Assembly (NCBI GenBank): GCA_001986395.2
Contig: MQVO02000015.1
Span: 620,001 to 684,000 of the forward strand
Reading direction: 5' to 3'
DNA length: 64,000 nucleotides
Source: Irpex lacteus
Taxonomy: Eukaryota > Basidiomycota > Agaricomycetes > Polyporales > Irpicaceae
The stretch's first letter is position 1. The number at the start of each line of letters is the position of its first letter. Positions 22,179 through 33,214 of the stretch are shown here, piece by piece. The translations under genes were made by a program, and so were the position numbers. A model generated the notes under the pieces. It was not told the origin of the DNA. It saw only the letters and a list, made by a program, of their open reading frames with translations, and made no database searches.

Positions 22179-23607
22179 GACGGGTGAATTTCCTGCTGCG
22201 GCACTGGGACTTTTGGTGTCAGGACCAGAGTAAACAGCGTCGAGCTTTATACTCGACGGGGACGGTAAATAGGACGTGGTACGAGAGTAAATCGCTTTCA
22301 CGCTTCGCAGGCATGGTACGTTTTACTTCATCTCGCTAGGCTTTGGCGCCCATAATGAGGATAGCCAGTCAGGAGAGGTTCGCGATTATCTGGGTTACGT
22401 AAGCATGGCGGGGGTCCGGATGCGGACAGTGCGCGGCGGTTGTCGGTCGTCTCGTACCACGACCACGAATGTTTGTCCGTCAGACGTGAACTTTCAACTT
22501 TGGCCGTTTATGTCTATTGAAAGCTTCTTCAAAGGCTACTATTGCGTATGAAATTCTACCACTCTCCGGATGCCACAATATTAAATCGGCCACCATATTT
22601 CGAAGAGTATGTTTTTATTACTTTTTAAAGGTTCCTGAGGTACGCCCGTCGCCCACAAGATATACAGGAAGAGCAATCCCGCCGCTGATACATGTCGCAC
22701 ATCATTGGTTAGATGAGTCACTGTACAGCCTTCGCCGAAGAGTGAGGCTATGGCCCTTGTTCAGAAGAAGCAGCCCAGAGATGCAACTCACTTCATATTC
22801 AAGGGCAATTACTTACCTGTACAGGATCCAGATCCTGAGCCCACGAAGGTGAGATCTGTCTAACTTCGCTCGGGAAGCCTAGAAGACCCGTATCCTTGAT
22901 GATGGGGACTACGTATCTCGCCTCCGGAAGACACAGCACGTTGTTCTTTGCGCGGAACCCTCAGATCAATCTTCTACAAGACAACTCGAGTGCCCGTTCC
23001 TAATTTCGACGTGATGATAGACTTGATCAATGAAGCTGGAGGACAGGGCGAATCTCGAAATCAGAAAATTATGCAAAGCTTGTCAAGAAGAGTGTGCGCG
23101 CGCGATTGACATCGCTCGCCGGCGCGGTGAGAGTGCTTACCACCCACATATGCTGCGGTGCTCAGGGTGCGTAGCTCACAAGTAGTAGAGACTAAGCGCG
23201 ACTAACCAAATTGAACAGGTCAAGCGGCCATAAATGCGATGAGCTCTGACTTCTCATAACTTCTTGTCTATCTGTGCTCTGACGCTCGCTCTACTCGCAC
23301 GACCTCGACGGTCCTCTGTCACTGGCTCCATAGTAACCCTTCTTTTCCAGGAAGTTTTGCTGAGTGCCAATGACAGTCTTTGACAGAACCTTACCTGCCC
23401 GAATTGGACATTGCATGTGCCGACTAGCATTGCCGCATTTATCATCGACATCGAGTAACGTTTCCAATCTTCCATCCCCGTGTAGCCGTGAACTTTCGAC
23501 CTCGGGGTATATATAACTGCAGCATGGGAGTACCCTTCTCGCGGCTTCCTTGGACAACTGGATAGTGCAAGTCTCACCGAGATACTCTGGAAGAGCTGCT
23601 GGAAGAG
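22179..23607. other. intergenic region
   Basis: The upstream regions of ERG19 (left) and of the small membrane-protein gene (right). No credible coding sequence; the ORFs near 22517 and 23254-23691 look like chance frames. A TATATATAA stands at 23508-23516, 92 bp before the ATG at 23608. Confidence 0.5.
23508..23516 (+). promoter_or_regulatory. TATA box of the 23608 gene
   Basis: TATATATAA, 92 bp upstream of the ATG at 23608. Confidence 0.5.
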
Positions 23608-24369
23608 ATGATCATTAATCGCGCCATCCCAGTCAACGGAACCCAGCCACCCGAAGTTCCCTTCCCCGGGCCTCTCTCGGGAGTTTCCCAACCTCTCGCA
23701 GGCCTTAATATCCCGAAACCGGTCTACATCATATTCGGTCTCGCCCTCCTGGGAGTATACCTCTATTCACTTGCGCTCAATTTCGCCAAGCTCAATACTA
23801 GAGCCCAATTGGCTGCAACCGTCAATACGCTGCTCAGCGTACAGAAAAGCTTGACAGAACACAAGAGCATACCTGGTGACAAACGTCAAGAGTTCAAGAG
23901 ACGGTATATGAAGTACGTACATTATAGCCGCAGTTTGAAAGTCTACTACTGACCTGTATTCGTGATGAACAGGATTCGAAACAGTATAAATCGGTCTTCA
24001 CTGCGCTGGTACGATCTAGTGGGACGGTTACGTCGAGCAGGAGCGAGTGTTAGAGATAATTGGCTTGCACAGCGGCTTTTGGAAGACGTCAAGGTCAGTA
24101 ATCTGCTACCAAATTCACAGCAACTTATTCGTAGATTGACCAATGATCTCAATCACTTATAGCTTTCAGCTATGATGAGCGGCTTCCCTCCGGACGTCAC
24201 AATGGATCCGATGATGACACATAGGCATGCCACTCCTGGGGATGCTCATCATACTATTAGTTTGCGTAGTCCTGTGGCTAAAACGGCGCCGCGCTTCGGC
24301 GATCAGGACACACCGACGCTAGAGATGCCAGACCTCGGTTACAATATCGCCGAGCGTATGAGTGAATGA
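23608..24369 (+). CDS. unrecognised small membrane protein, paralog of the gene at 12802
   Basis: Three exons. Exon 1 encodes MIINRAIPVNGTQPPEVPFP, a Pro/Gly stretch, a TM segment (YIIFGLALLGVYLYSLALNF) and the helix VNTLLSVQKSLTEHK. Exon 2 is very basic (SSLRWYDLVGRLRRAGASVR to LLEDVK). Exon 3 follows a phase-0 intron at VK|LS and gives LSAMMSGFPPDVTMDPMM and a polar, Pro/His-rich tail ending NIAERMSE. The helix after the TM, the basic middle exon and the VK|LS intron position all match the minus-strand gene at 11770-12802, so the two are paralogs on opposite strands about 11 kb apart. There is no known domain. A single-pass protein with a cytosolic coiled-coil is the simplest reading. Confidence 0.7.
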
Positions 24370-24947
24370 ATGAATCACTTTATTGTCCTGACGCGGTAGT
24401 AAGTCAACAGTCTGCACTACGTAGATCCAATCTAGTGCTCATGCAAATCTCAGCATCCTTCTTCCTGCAGGTTGGTCTCTTCCCCAGACGAGAGTCGAGA
24501 TGGTGAAATAATCTTTCCCCGTGATACACTGCTCTCTGTCCAGTATCAGCAGAGCGACCAAATGTATCATGATCTCACGTACTATGCTAGACGCGTGTGT
24601 TGTACTACAAATGTACTACAACTGTACTACTATGTATGATGCAGGAATACGGACGAGAGTGCGGCGCATCATCTGCCAATCACCGCCACTCCCGCGAGCC
24701 GTTCCAAATCACTATCCCACATATTCCTCCGTATGAAAGCCTGATAAAGTCGTGTGCTATCGCGCCAGGTGAACTTTAGTCATTCGCACGCTTAGCTGCA
24801 GTGTCAGATGAAGCTGGTCAGTCTCCATTTCAGACCTAATATTGACATCCTCGCTGATGAACTCCAACACAGCCTGGCCAGAGTCATGATGGGTTTAAGG
24901 GTTGCTCTTACCTCCCGACATTCACCTTGCTACACCTTGCTTTCGTC
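24370..24947. other. intergenic region
   Basis: The 3' region of the preceding gene and the promoter of the next. A small direct repeat of TGTACTACAA/CTGTACTACT occurs near 24600-24632. No gene seen. Confidence 0.4.
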
Positions 24948-26236
24948 ATGACTGTGCTTCCTATAGACGAAGCCCAGCTTATATCACTCGCTCTAGAGTC
25001 GATGAGCTACGGTGTCTTCCTCGTGACATTTGGGATGTGCATCAAAGAGCTCTTACTGTCAAGAAGCAGCACCCTCGTGCGAGAGGCATACAACTGGCCC
25101 TTGATCGCTGTTGCCTCACTTATGTTCGTTCTGGCGACCATGAACATCACCTCCAGTATCACTCTCAATCATGACGCGTTCATACGCTATAAGGGACCTG
25201 GTGGTGCCAGCGCGATTTTCAATGAAATCTCGTACACACCCAACGTCATGAAGGTATATACAGCGGTTCATTCTAATCAACTGTGCATATACTTACTGCT
25301 CCTGTAACACAGACTGGATGCCTGCAAATGATGGCTCTTGTTGGCGATGGGATGCTGGTGGGCATCGGTTACTGTATGAGAAATATCAATCTCGGTCTAA
25401 TTATCTAACCCGGGTTGCAACAGATTTATCGTTGCTTCGTCGTATTTTTCTACGATTGGAGGGTGGTAGCTTTCCCCATACTCTTATGGTTCGGAAACGC
25501 GGCTTGTGGCATAACAATCATCTACGTCTCTGTTACCTTGCGTACCGATGCTCTTATCACGGCCAACCGACTGGCCTCCTTCATCATCTCCTTCCTCGTT
25601 ATCACACTGGTCACCAATCTACTCACTACAGGTATGTTCACGCCGATATTCAAAACTCGCTATACCGTGGTGTAACCTGTCATCACGTCCTGCAGGGCTG
25701 ATCGTGTGGAGAATATGGACCGTCAGCCGAGAAACTAACAGAGCTGGTGGCTCTGGGGCCACGGGAATCAGCCTCAACGACATCATCCGCATATTCATTG
25801 AATCGGCATTTCTTTACACCGCTTTCGTCCTTACGACCTTCATCACCGAGGCCACTGGTAGTAATGCAGCGTACTTCCTCGCAGATGTCGTACGTCCTTT
25901 TCGCACATAGGGCGCAATTTTCCCATAACTCACACTGACTATTTGTTGGGATAGATGATACACATGATCGGCATCTCGTTCAACCTTATAATTGTACGCA
26001 TGAAGCGTGGAGTCGCTCTTGGGGACAAGCACGGGCCTGATTCTAGGCAAGTGTCTCTGCCAATCCGTTTCCAATCGAGGCAGCTTCGGTTCACGGCGAC
26101 GGAGGATGTCGAACTAGCCGCTATGGAGCTTGGCTCTCTCGACAACAGTCAGGAACTTGACCCTGGGCGTGTTTTCCGAGGGAAAGAGGACAAGACTGGC
26201 GCTGCTACACATACGGAGGACAAAGTGCAACTTTGA
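24948..26236 (+). CDS. seven-TM-type membrane protein of an Agaricomycete-expanded family
   Basis: A polytopic membrane protein in about six exons. The start MTVLPIDEAQLISLALESMS is followed by hydrophobic helices: YGVFLVTFGMCIKELLL, WPLIAVASLMFVLATMNI, then a short exon TGCLQMMALVGDGMLVG. Next come VVAFPILLWFGNAACGI with a long hydrophobic continuation, FIISFLVITLVTNLLTTG, LIVWRIWTVSRETNRAG, and FLYTAFVLTTFITEATGSN, then a last membrane helix, MIHMIGISFNLIIVRM. The cytosolic tail of about 80 residues is polar and acidic. The seven-helix layout, the LIVWRIW motif after helix 5, and the many short exons are typical of a large uncharacterised family in mushroom-forming fungi. GPCR-like signalling is a guess only. 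Confidence 0.75.
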
Positions 26237-27002
26237 ACCATCTAAACAAATATGCTAGGATTTGCTGCCTTGAAGTGCAGAGAATCGTTTGCGTGGTTTG
26301 TGTCTCCGCGCTGTGCATATCGAGGGGTTACGCATGTATAAGATCTCGTTGGGAGATTATGTTCGAGCTAGAAGACGCATAAGGAGTCATTCAACACCGA
26401 AGTTCGTCGATAGAAGTTTACTAAAAGTAGTTTCACGATGTGTGCAATGGGGCCTGGCAATGGAAATCCTCTTCTTCTGCGTTGTAGTTCAACTCATGTT
26501 CTGAAATGACTGACTTGGCACGGGCTGAAGGTGGCGTTTGATTGCCACGGGCAGTTTCTCGAGCTCGAGTATAGTGCAGACACGTTTGTTATGTGCGACT
26601 CTGACGTACGATTAGAGTCTAAATCACTTGTCCGCACATTCATGGAAAATGTAAGTAGGTGTCGACTAAAAATCGTCAAGTAGGACTGGACGTTGTAAGA
26701 TCATGGTTCTAAAATTCATAGTTCCCTGCCTAGGGCACTGAAGAAGGAGGCTCGCGATTTCTTACTACCCATTTCGGACAAGTCCAACATCAACTTGAAA
26801 AGAGAAACACCGCTCGATGGCTATCCTGAGGCACCGTGCTATACTCGGATGTGCCGATCGATGCTACCCAAAGACCCAAAGCGAGCTGAATGTGTTTAAA
26901 AGAGATGTCAAATAGAATATCAATGCGAGAAGTAGCCGTGCGACCAAGCATCTACTCGAATGAGATCATTTCAATCATATTTCTGTCTAGAGATCTGCGA
27001 TT
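26237..27002. other. intergenic region
   Basis: It lies between two convergent genes. Small ORFs at 26289-26504 (+) and 26494-26679 (-) have no recognisable features. Nothing else seen. Confidence 0.4.
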
Positions 27003-28523
27003 TTACATACCTCCGATGTCCTTCAACGATTCGAAGTCTACCGCACGAATTTCCGTGCCAGGAGCTGCGTAACCTTTCGTTCCGTTATATAAACCAACTT
27101 TATCACCCCCAAGTTTGGCGAGCACTGCTCGTCGTTCGCCCATAAACCGTACAAGGTCTTCATAGGTAGGAAGCTCCACCTGCAACCGCAGGAAACCTTC
27201 CATACCAAGGAGCAGGCTTACGATGTTCTCCAAAGGGTAAGATATAATATCGTAAGACTGCCCGGGCAATACAGTCCCAGGATGTGTTTGACTATAATCG
27301 CCTGTGACTGTCACACGGAGTGCAGAGACAGAGGCGATCGTCATGTAGCCATTTCCCCCAGCGGACTCTGCGGAAGACTGTTTGGCGTAGAACGCAAGGT
27401 GTACGCCGTCTTTGTGTTCTCCAAGACTGTCGAGGCTGATGGAGCATATCTCCTGCAGGCCTTCCCATGTCCAGTCGTGTAAGTTACTTCGCATCAACTT
27501 CCAACTACAAGCGGGCGAGTTACTCACGGGCACTGACAGCCTCAATAGTCCCCATTCGAGGCGAGTGTATGCTGAGTGAAGCCTCGTCCAGGGTTAGGCA
27601 ACAAAACTGCATAATAGAGAATATTGCTGTTTGGACTGAAGAGTGGACTCGCAGACAGACAATGTTGTCGCTACTTGGTATTGGGAAGGGACCGAGGAAC
27701 AAATGCATGTTGTGCGAGATAATTGAGTAGGCGAGCCAGCCTGTTTCAACAAGATCTACCCAGTGGCCTACGACGGATACGACAGTAGAGTGGGAGATTG
27801 GAGTTAGCATCACACCTCCAAGCAATCCGCTGTGGAAATGAATTTGAGGCTCCCATTCGACGTCGATTAAGGTAAGACGACAGGCACCGTCGATATCTAT
27901 GGACCTGAAAACAAATTTGCGGATCAAGGTCATGATATCGTTCGTGTGATGAAATCGCGGACTCTGGATAGTGAGGTAGTCGCATTGATAGCAGGACGGG
28001 GGAAGGGTTCTAGGGAGACCAGAGAAGAGGCGAGGAAGTGGGGAAGGCTGTATATGATTGGACACAGTCGTAGAGCCTCCCGGAGCGTCGACGATGAAGA
28101 ACTCAATGATGGCTCCTGGCATAGGTGGAAAGAGAGACGGTTGCATGTGAAGAGTGTGAAGCCACGGCCGGTCTTCCGCGCGCTGTGCCAGAGTGGCTAC
28201 CCAGACAAACTCTGCAATCGAGGTGAGTCGCCCCGGTGTCTTAGCTATCAACGACTGGAATGTGAGCAGGTCCTCACGGTTCTTTATGCATATGTACCGG
28301 AAGAGTGCTCTGCGACAAATACGAGCCCAATGAAAGCAGGTGAGCATGCTGCGATTCTCTTCCGTTTTTCGATATTGATTGGCTTTACTCCAGATGGGTG
28401 GGGTAGCATTGCCATGTTCCGCATATCTTCGCAAACGTAGTCGAGGATGTCGTTGAACAACTCAGGTGGGATATCGGCTGCGTTAACCATGGAATCTGCA
28501 GGGAGGAAAGTTGTCAATGGCAT
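27003..28523 (-). CDS. F-box-like protein, apparent frameshift in the F-box region
   Basis: The N-terminus MVNAADIPPELFNDILDYVC is a typical basidiomycete F-box start. It continues INIEKRKRIAACS and should run into LTCFHWARICRRALFRYI, as F-box proteins of these fungi do. The first part is read in one frame and the second in another, and no plausible intron joins them. The switch is at about 28340-28352 and looks like a deletion of 1 nt (mod 3). The C-terminal half is a beta/LRR-like region with many hydrophobic repeats. A 67-nt GTGAGT..GAAG intron near 27530 joins it to the last exon (LQEICSISLDSLGEHKDG, ending SLKDIGGM). If expressed intact it would be a substrate receptor for SCF ubiquitin ligases. 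It may be a pseudogene, or the sequence may hold an error. Alternative starts are 28523 and 28490. Confidence 0.6.
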
Positions 28524-28879
28524 CAATGTCGGTGTCTTACAATTTGACCCAACAAACCAGTTTATTCATAAGTTTCGTGTTGCTCCAGGAGACACAGACC
28601 AGATACTCAAGATGTAGACAGGAAAGAGAGCAGCCGACAGACTTGCCAGTGGCAGCGGAGGGGGATCTCGATTGGATCTCATCCACTGAGCGCCTGTCTT
28701 GATCACTGGCGCTTATGTCCGATCATTTAATGCGTATTTTTGAAGTTTTAGATGTTGATTGGCTCAGGCTGGCTACTTGTCTGCTACAATATTGAACTTG
28801 ACCTCTGCACTCGTCTTCCTCGGATTACTGCTTACTCTAAACGTTATCATATAGCTCAAGCCTTCATTCTATACACAAG

Positions 28880-30195
28880 ATGGTATCCTTTGAGTAAGTA
28901 TTCAATGCCACCACGGTTGAGTACATCGCTAATCCAAACTCTAGATGCGATGGTAAACCCTTCTCACCTCCAGTTCATATCCGAAGCTCATAATGTGCGT
29001 AGCCTGCAATGAAACGATAAAGAAGCCGAAGCTACAAAACCACTGGAACTCATGTCGTGCCAAGGTCGTTTGCATCGACTGCAGCACAGAGTTCTACACA
29101 CCCGCTGAGTTCAAGAGCCACACATCCTGTATATCGGAGGCAGAGAAGTATCAGAAAGGGTTGTACAGAGGGCCAAAGGCGGTATGTTCTGTAATACCCA
29201 ACTCATTGATTTATCTCACTTCTTGATGTTAGAACGGACAGAATGGCAACCAACGACAAAACGGTCAGAATAAGGAATCCCAGCCTCGTCAACAACAATA
29301 CCAGACACCAGCTGCTCCTACTGCTCAGACGGGTAAGTACCAGTCCTGGTCCACGGGCAACCCCCGAAACTCTCAGCAGCAGTGGGGCCGAGGTTTCAAT
29401 CAACCGCGTTATGTGGGCACTGGTGCTAACGACACTCCTTTGGGGACGCCGACGCGGATGTCTCCTTTTACTGCGCCTCCTGCAGTTGAAGATGTCTCTG
29501 TGAAGGAGAAAGCTTCGGCAGCTGTGAACGGGGACGCTGGAGCTAAGGCGGGTGAGGCAGGCAAGAAGAGTAAGGATAAGAAGGATAAGAAGGATAAGAA
29601 GAGGAAAGCTGAGGTCGAAACTGTGCGTGTTCTTTCTTAGGGCCTTGATGCACAGACCCTGACGAAGCTACTGCTATCACAGACTGCGCCTTCTGCAGAC
29701 GAGCCAGCGAAGAAGAAGGCAAAGTCTTCTCCTGCACCCGAGGAGGCCCCAGTACCGTCCACCTCCTCACTGGAGAAGAGCGAGAAAAAGTCGAAGAAGG
29801 ACAAGAAGGAAAAGAAAGATAAAAAGGAGAAGGTAGCGGAGGCTGAGGTGTCTGCGGAGGTTCAAGCCACTACGAGCGAGGTCGAGGGGAAGGAGAAGAA
29901 GAGCAAGAGTAAAAAGGAGAAGAAGTCGAAGGAAGCGAGCGCTGTAGAGGGTGAAGCAGTTCCTGAGACGAATGGTGACACGACGACGAACGATAAGAAA
30001 GAGAAGAAGAGCAAGAAGGTCAAGGAGGGTGTCGCGGATGTTGAGTCTTCCGAGGTCGCTGAGGACGGAGAGAAGAAAAAGAAAAAGTCGAAGTCTAAGG
30101 AGGAGTCGACCGCGGAGGCTACGGAGAGCAAACCCAAGGAGAAGAAGGACAAGAAACACAAAAAGTCGAAGTCTGAGGCTGTCGAGGCCTCATGA
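28880..30195 (+). CDS. LYAR-type C2HC zinc-finger protein, lysine-rich
   Basis: A nucleolar-type protein. Two short introns bring together MVSFECDACNETIKKPKLQN, HWNSCRAKVVCIDCSTEF and YTPAEFKSHTSCISEAEKYQ. This is the paired zinc finger of the LYAR family (C-x2-C...H...C, then C-x2-C...H...C), followed by the diagnostic CISEAEKYQKGLYRG. The middle is Gln/Asn/Gly-rich with QQQWGRGFNQPRYVG. The C-terminal half is a long run of KKSKKDKK-type lysine blocks between acidic ones, ending HKKSKSEAVEAS. The first intron is phase 2 (GA|A) and the second phase 1 (G|CC); both are needed to build the first Cys pair. Known LYAR proteins act in ribosome biogenesis and growth. The lysine tail should give nucleolar localisation. 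Confidence 0.9.
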
Positions 30196-30628
30196 CCGTG
30201 AATCGACACCACCTCTCGCCCTCGCTCGCTCACTCGCTCATTTCGACCATATTTCGGGACTACACGATATCTCTCCTCGCACATCTGTTGTATTTACCCT
30301 CTCATTGCTTTCATCTGCATTCGCTTTCCTGGGGAATTTATCCATGTAACGTAAATCTTCTGAGTTTCCAGTGTGATATCGAGTATTCTACATATACATT
30401 GGTGGGTTGACTGTGCCGTAGCAGTACAAGGGGGTGTTGGGACGACAAGCAAGAATTCCGAATTCCTCAAGGGCAGATTGGGGATGGGATGGTATACGTC
30501 TATGGACGAAGGCATGCGGCACGAGTCAACCATATATTGTAGTTATCCAGACCCGGATCCAGCATAATACACGTAGCCCAAACATAAGCAATCCTTCTAG
30601 ACGGAAACGATGACCAGGGGAGGAACAA

Positions 30629-32063
30629 TCAGAACGACGTGGTAGAGTCGATTTCGATGGTTGGCACGATGGACGCAATGAACTTGAGGAACACGACGAG
30701 GTAGAAATCGACTCGCATGCCGCCCTCGTCTTCGTCCTCCCCTGCGGGCTGGTCCTTGACGTTAGGACCGCTCGGTCGACGGAACAGCCACTTCTTCCCG
30801 CTCTTGTCCTTTGGCGCGGATGCACCGAGCTTCTTGGCCTGCTCCTCCTGCAGTCCGGCGTTCATGCGTTCGATGACCTTCTTCATGACGCTGGCGTGTT
30901 TGCAGGGGTGGACGGAGGCGGCTTGGAGGGTGGCGGAGTGGAGGAAGGGTTCGATGGTTACTGTCTTGAAGGCGTGGTCTGCGGAGACATCCTGGAAGAT
31001 TTGTGCGGGAGTTAGGGGATTCCGGTTCTATGAAGTACGGTGAGCGTAGGGTTATCTGGGATAGAACCGAGACGTACCTCATCGTATCCGAGCAGCCAGA
31101 GACGAGGTGTTTGGTAGTACTTGTCGTATGTGATGAGTACATCGTACGTTCTCACTTGTAGCAAGTTGCCCTTCGCAGGTTCTATCTCGCTGCACGGGCA
31201 GATCAGCCTGGCTTTGGACACTGAGTTTTGCGCATTCGTACCTTGCATCGATTATCTTGGAAGCTGCTGGTTTCTTAGGTGCAGCAACCGCAGCATCATC
31301 CTCCCCTTCCAAATCCTCCTCCTCCATATCCGGGATTTCGTCGATATCAGGTATCTCTGCCGGCTCAGCATCTTTGCCTCCATTCAGTGATAGACCTCCA
31401 AGAGCATTCGTGACACCATTCTCGTCATCGACATCCGGAATATCGTCGATCTCCCCTGGCTCCTCGGGACCCTCTCCAGCGTGTGAACGTCCCGTATGCG
31501 TCTCGACCCACTCATCTTCGCCTTTGCCTCCACCTATAGAGAGAAGTCGTTCTTCATCGTTGTAGGCCAAGGAGGTCGCGCGACGTAGACACGGTACACC
31601 GCGGGTGATGAGGTATTGCTTGTCTGCTGGGAGGAAATCTCGCGTCCGCGACGCTTCACCTGCTTCCCTGGTACAACCATCGTTGATCAGAGCCCATATA
31701 CGCCTTGATTCAAAGAAGAAGGGCGTACCACGACCATACGGGGAACTTATACGTCAGGAAGTCGCCGGCCGCCACGAATTCCTCTACGCGCAGTGACAGC
31801 CACAGATCAGTGTTATCTCGAGGGAGGCACGCGATGAGACATACCCGGAGTAATCCTTCCATGTTCCTTAAACTTGCTCTCCTTCAAAACCTATGATACG
31901 TCTCTCAGCTGAGTCGTACTCTACCAAGAACCAAAGGAGAGGTTGCGTACTGGACTCAGATAGTCTCGCACGGCCCAGTATTGTTGCTAGAATCGTTTAT
32001 CAGCTACGATAACTCCATTATCTCGCATATGGGAGTTCATTTTCTCACCTGTATCGCGTGCAT
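30629..32063 (-). CDS. ATG3: autophagy E2-like conjugating enzyme Atg3
   Basis: It conjugates Atg8 to phosphatidylethanolamine during autophagosome formation. The N-terminus [16 protein letters not shown] is the membrane-sensing amphipathic helix. [19 protein letters not shown] and [19 protein letters not shown] follow. A long acidic, Glu/Asp/Ile-rich flexible loop ([20 protein letters not shown]) is the Atg7/Atg12-binding region. The E2 core has [20 protein letters not shown] and the catalytic Cys in [15 protein letters not shown]. The C-terminus ends in [20 protein letters not shown] and a short tail. Length and order are normal for fungal Atg3. The gene is convergent with the zinc-finger gene, with about 430 bp between stops. 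Confidence 0.96.
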
Positions 32064-32371
32064 GGTGATGGTCGTGGTCCGTGGTCAAGGTGTGTAATGC
32101 CTGCACCTGCAATCGATCCTCAAGGCAGACTACAAGTCTCACCGACCACGTGTTTCCAGAAACGGAAAGTTCTCAGGTCTAAACATCCATATTTCTGATC
32201 CCGAGTTCGGCTGATACGGCTGCATAGGGGGAAGTGCTAGTAATCTACAAGGATATAGTGATACAACAATAGGCGGAGGCAACGAGGTGGCGGAGAAAGA
32301 GGAAGTTAGGTAATGCACAAGCTGGCTGTCTGGCTGTCACGGCACTATTCAGGCTTACTCCTGTCTCGAAG
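32064..32371. other. promoter region of ATG3 / 3' flank of Yippee gene
   Basis: A short intergenic stretch with no coding signal and no element recognised. Confidence 0.35.
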
Positions 32372-32969
32372 CTATTCAACATCCAGCTTCCATGCGTTGT
32401 CTTTAATTAGTTTCTCCCTTTCCAAGAGGTACTTTCCTGCTTCATGTGTCAAATTGCTGCGCCGAACGTGATGCTGAGAGATCTCACCCTCTTTATATTT
32501 CTGCGTGTTATCCGGCGCCTTAACATAATACCATCCCATGCGCTCATTACAGCCCAAGCAGTACACATCAGACACCGTATGTGTGCCCGTACTACGAGAT
32601 CCAGTCAGCTATCGTAAACACGCAGAGCTGGGGAAGGGGACTCACAGCAACGATCGGTCCTCCTTCTTTCCCATTCTCAGATTTGTAGCAGAATGCATGA
32701 GGCTATCGGCATTATCGTGAGTTTGAGCAACCGCAGAGCGTTTCAGAGTACTCACTATCCACGACCATCTCGACCAGCAAACGACTTGCTAATCAGCTCG
32801 TCTTGTAGAGCCTGCGCACGGAATGGACGATAGTGGTCAGAATGCGAGATGACCAAACGAATCAAAGGACACTGACAATCGTTGCAGCGCATGTGGAACA
32901 CTGAAACGTTGGATGTCCCTCATAGGTTGCTATGACCTGAGTCTTCGTGTCGGCCTTCGCATGAGACAT
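32372..32969 (-). CDS. Yippee-like zinc-binding protein
   Basis: A small protein of about 135 residues with the Yippee fold, in four or five exons. MSHAKADTKTQVIATYEGHP leads to FQCSTCAATI, the first CxxC zinc knuckle. ALQDELISKSFAGRDGRAY and LMHSATNLRMG follow. The second knuckle is in GTHTVSDVYCLGCNERMGWY, then YVKAPDNTQKYKEG and GKYLLEREKL. All four zinc Cys are present. Yippee proteins are conserved in eukaryotes; reported roles concern GID-type ubiquitin ligases and cell-cycle structures, and for this fungal copy the role is inferred only from family. The exon borders fit GT..AG and the gene appears intact. Confidence 0.92.
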
Positions 32970-33214
32970 CACGACTAACGAGGTAGCCCCGCGCCTTTCG
33001 AGTCACAAAACCAACGCAGGCAGCTTATGAATACCCCTAATAAGCCCGTCGTGTTGAGTAGAAAGTACAGAACATCCAACTCGTCACTTCTTCCAAGAAA
33101 CAAACCTGATGGTAGAGGCGTGAGTTCAGTGGCTGAGACCCACCGATCGGGACAACTCACATGTGATTACGCCATAGCCACACCTTCAGGTTAGGGTTTC
33201 CTGCCCCCAACATA

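Noticed and set aside
23254..23691. Minus-strand ORF of 145 codons.
   Set aside because: It overlaps the promoter and first exon of the 23608 gene, and its composition is not protein-like.
29767..30284. Leucine/phenylalanine-rich minus-strand ORFs.
   Set aside because: Antisense of the lysine/glutamate-rich tail of the LYAR-type gene.
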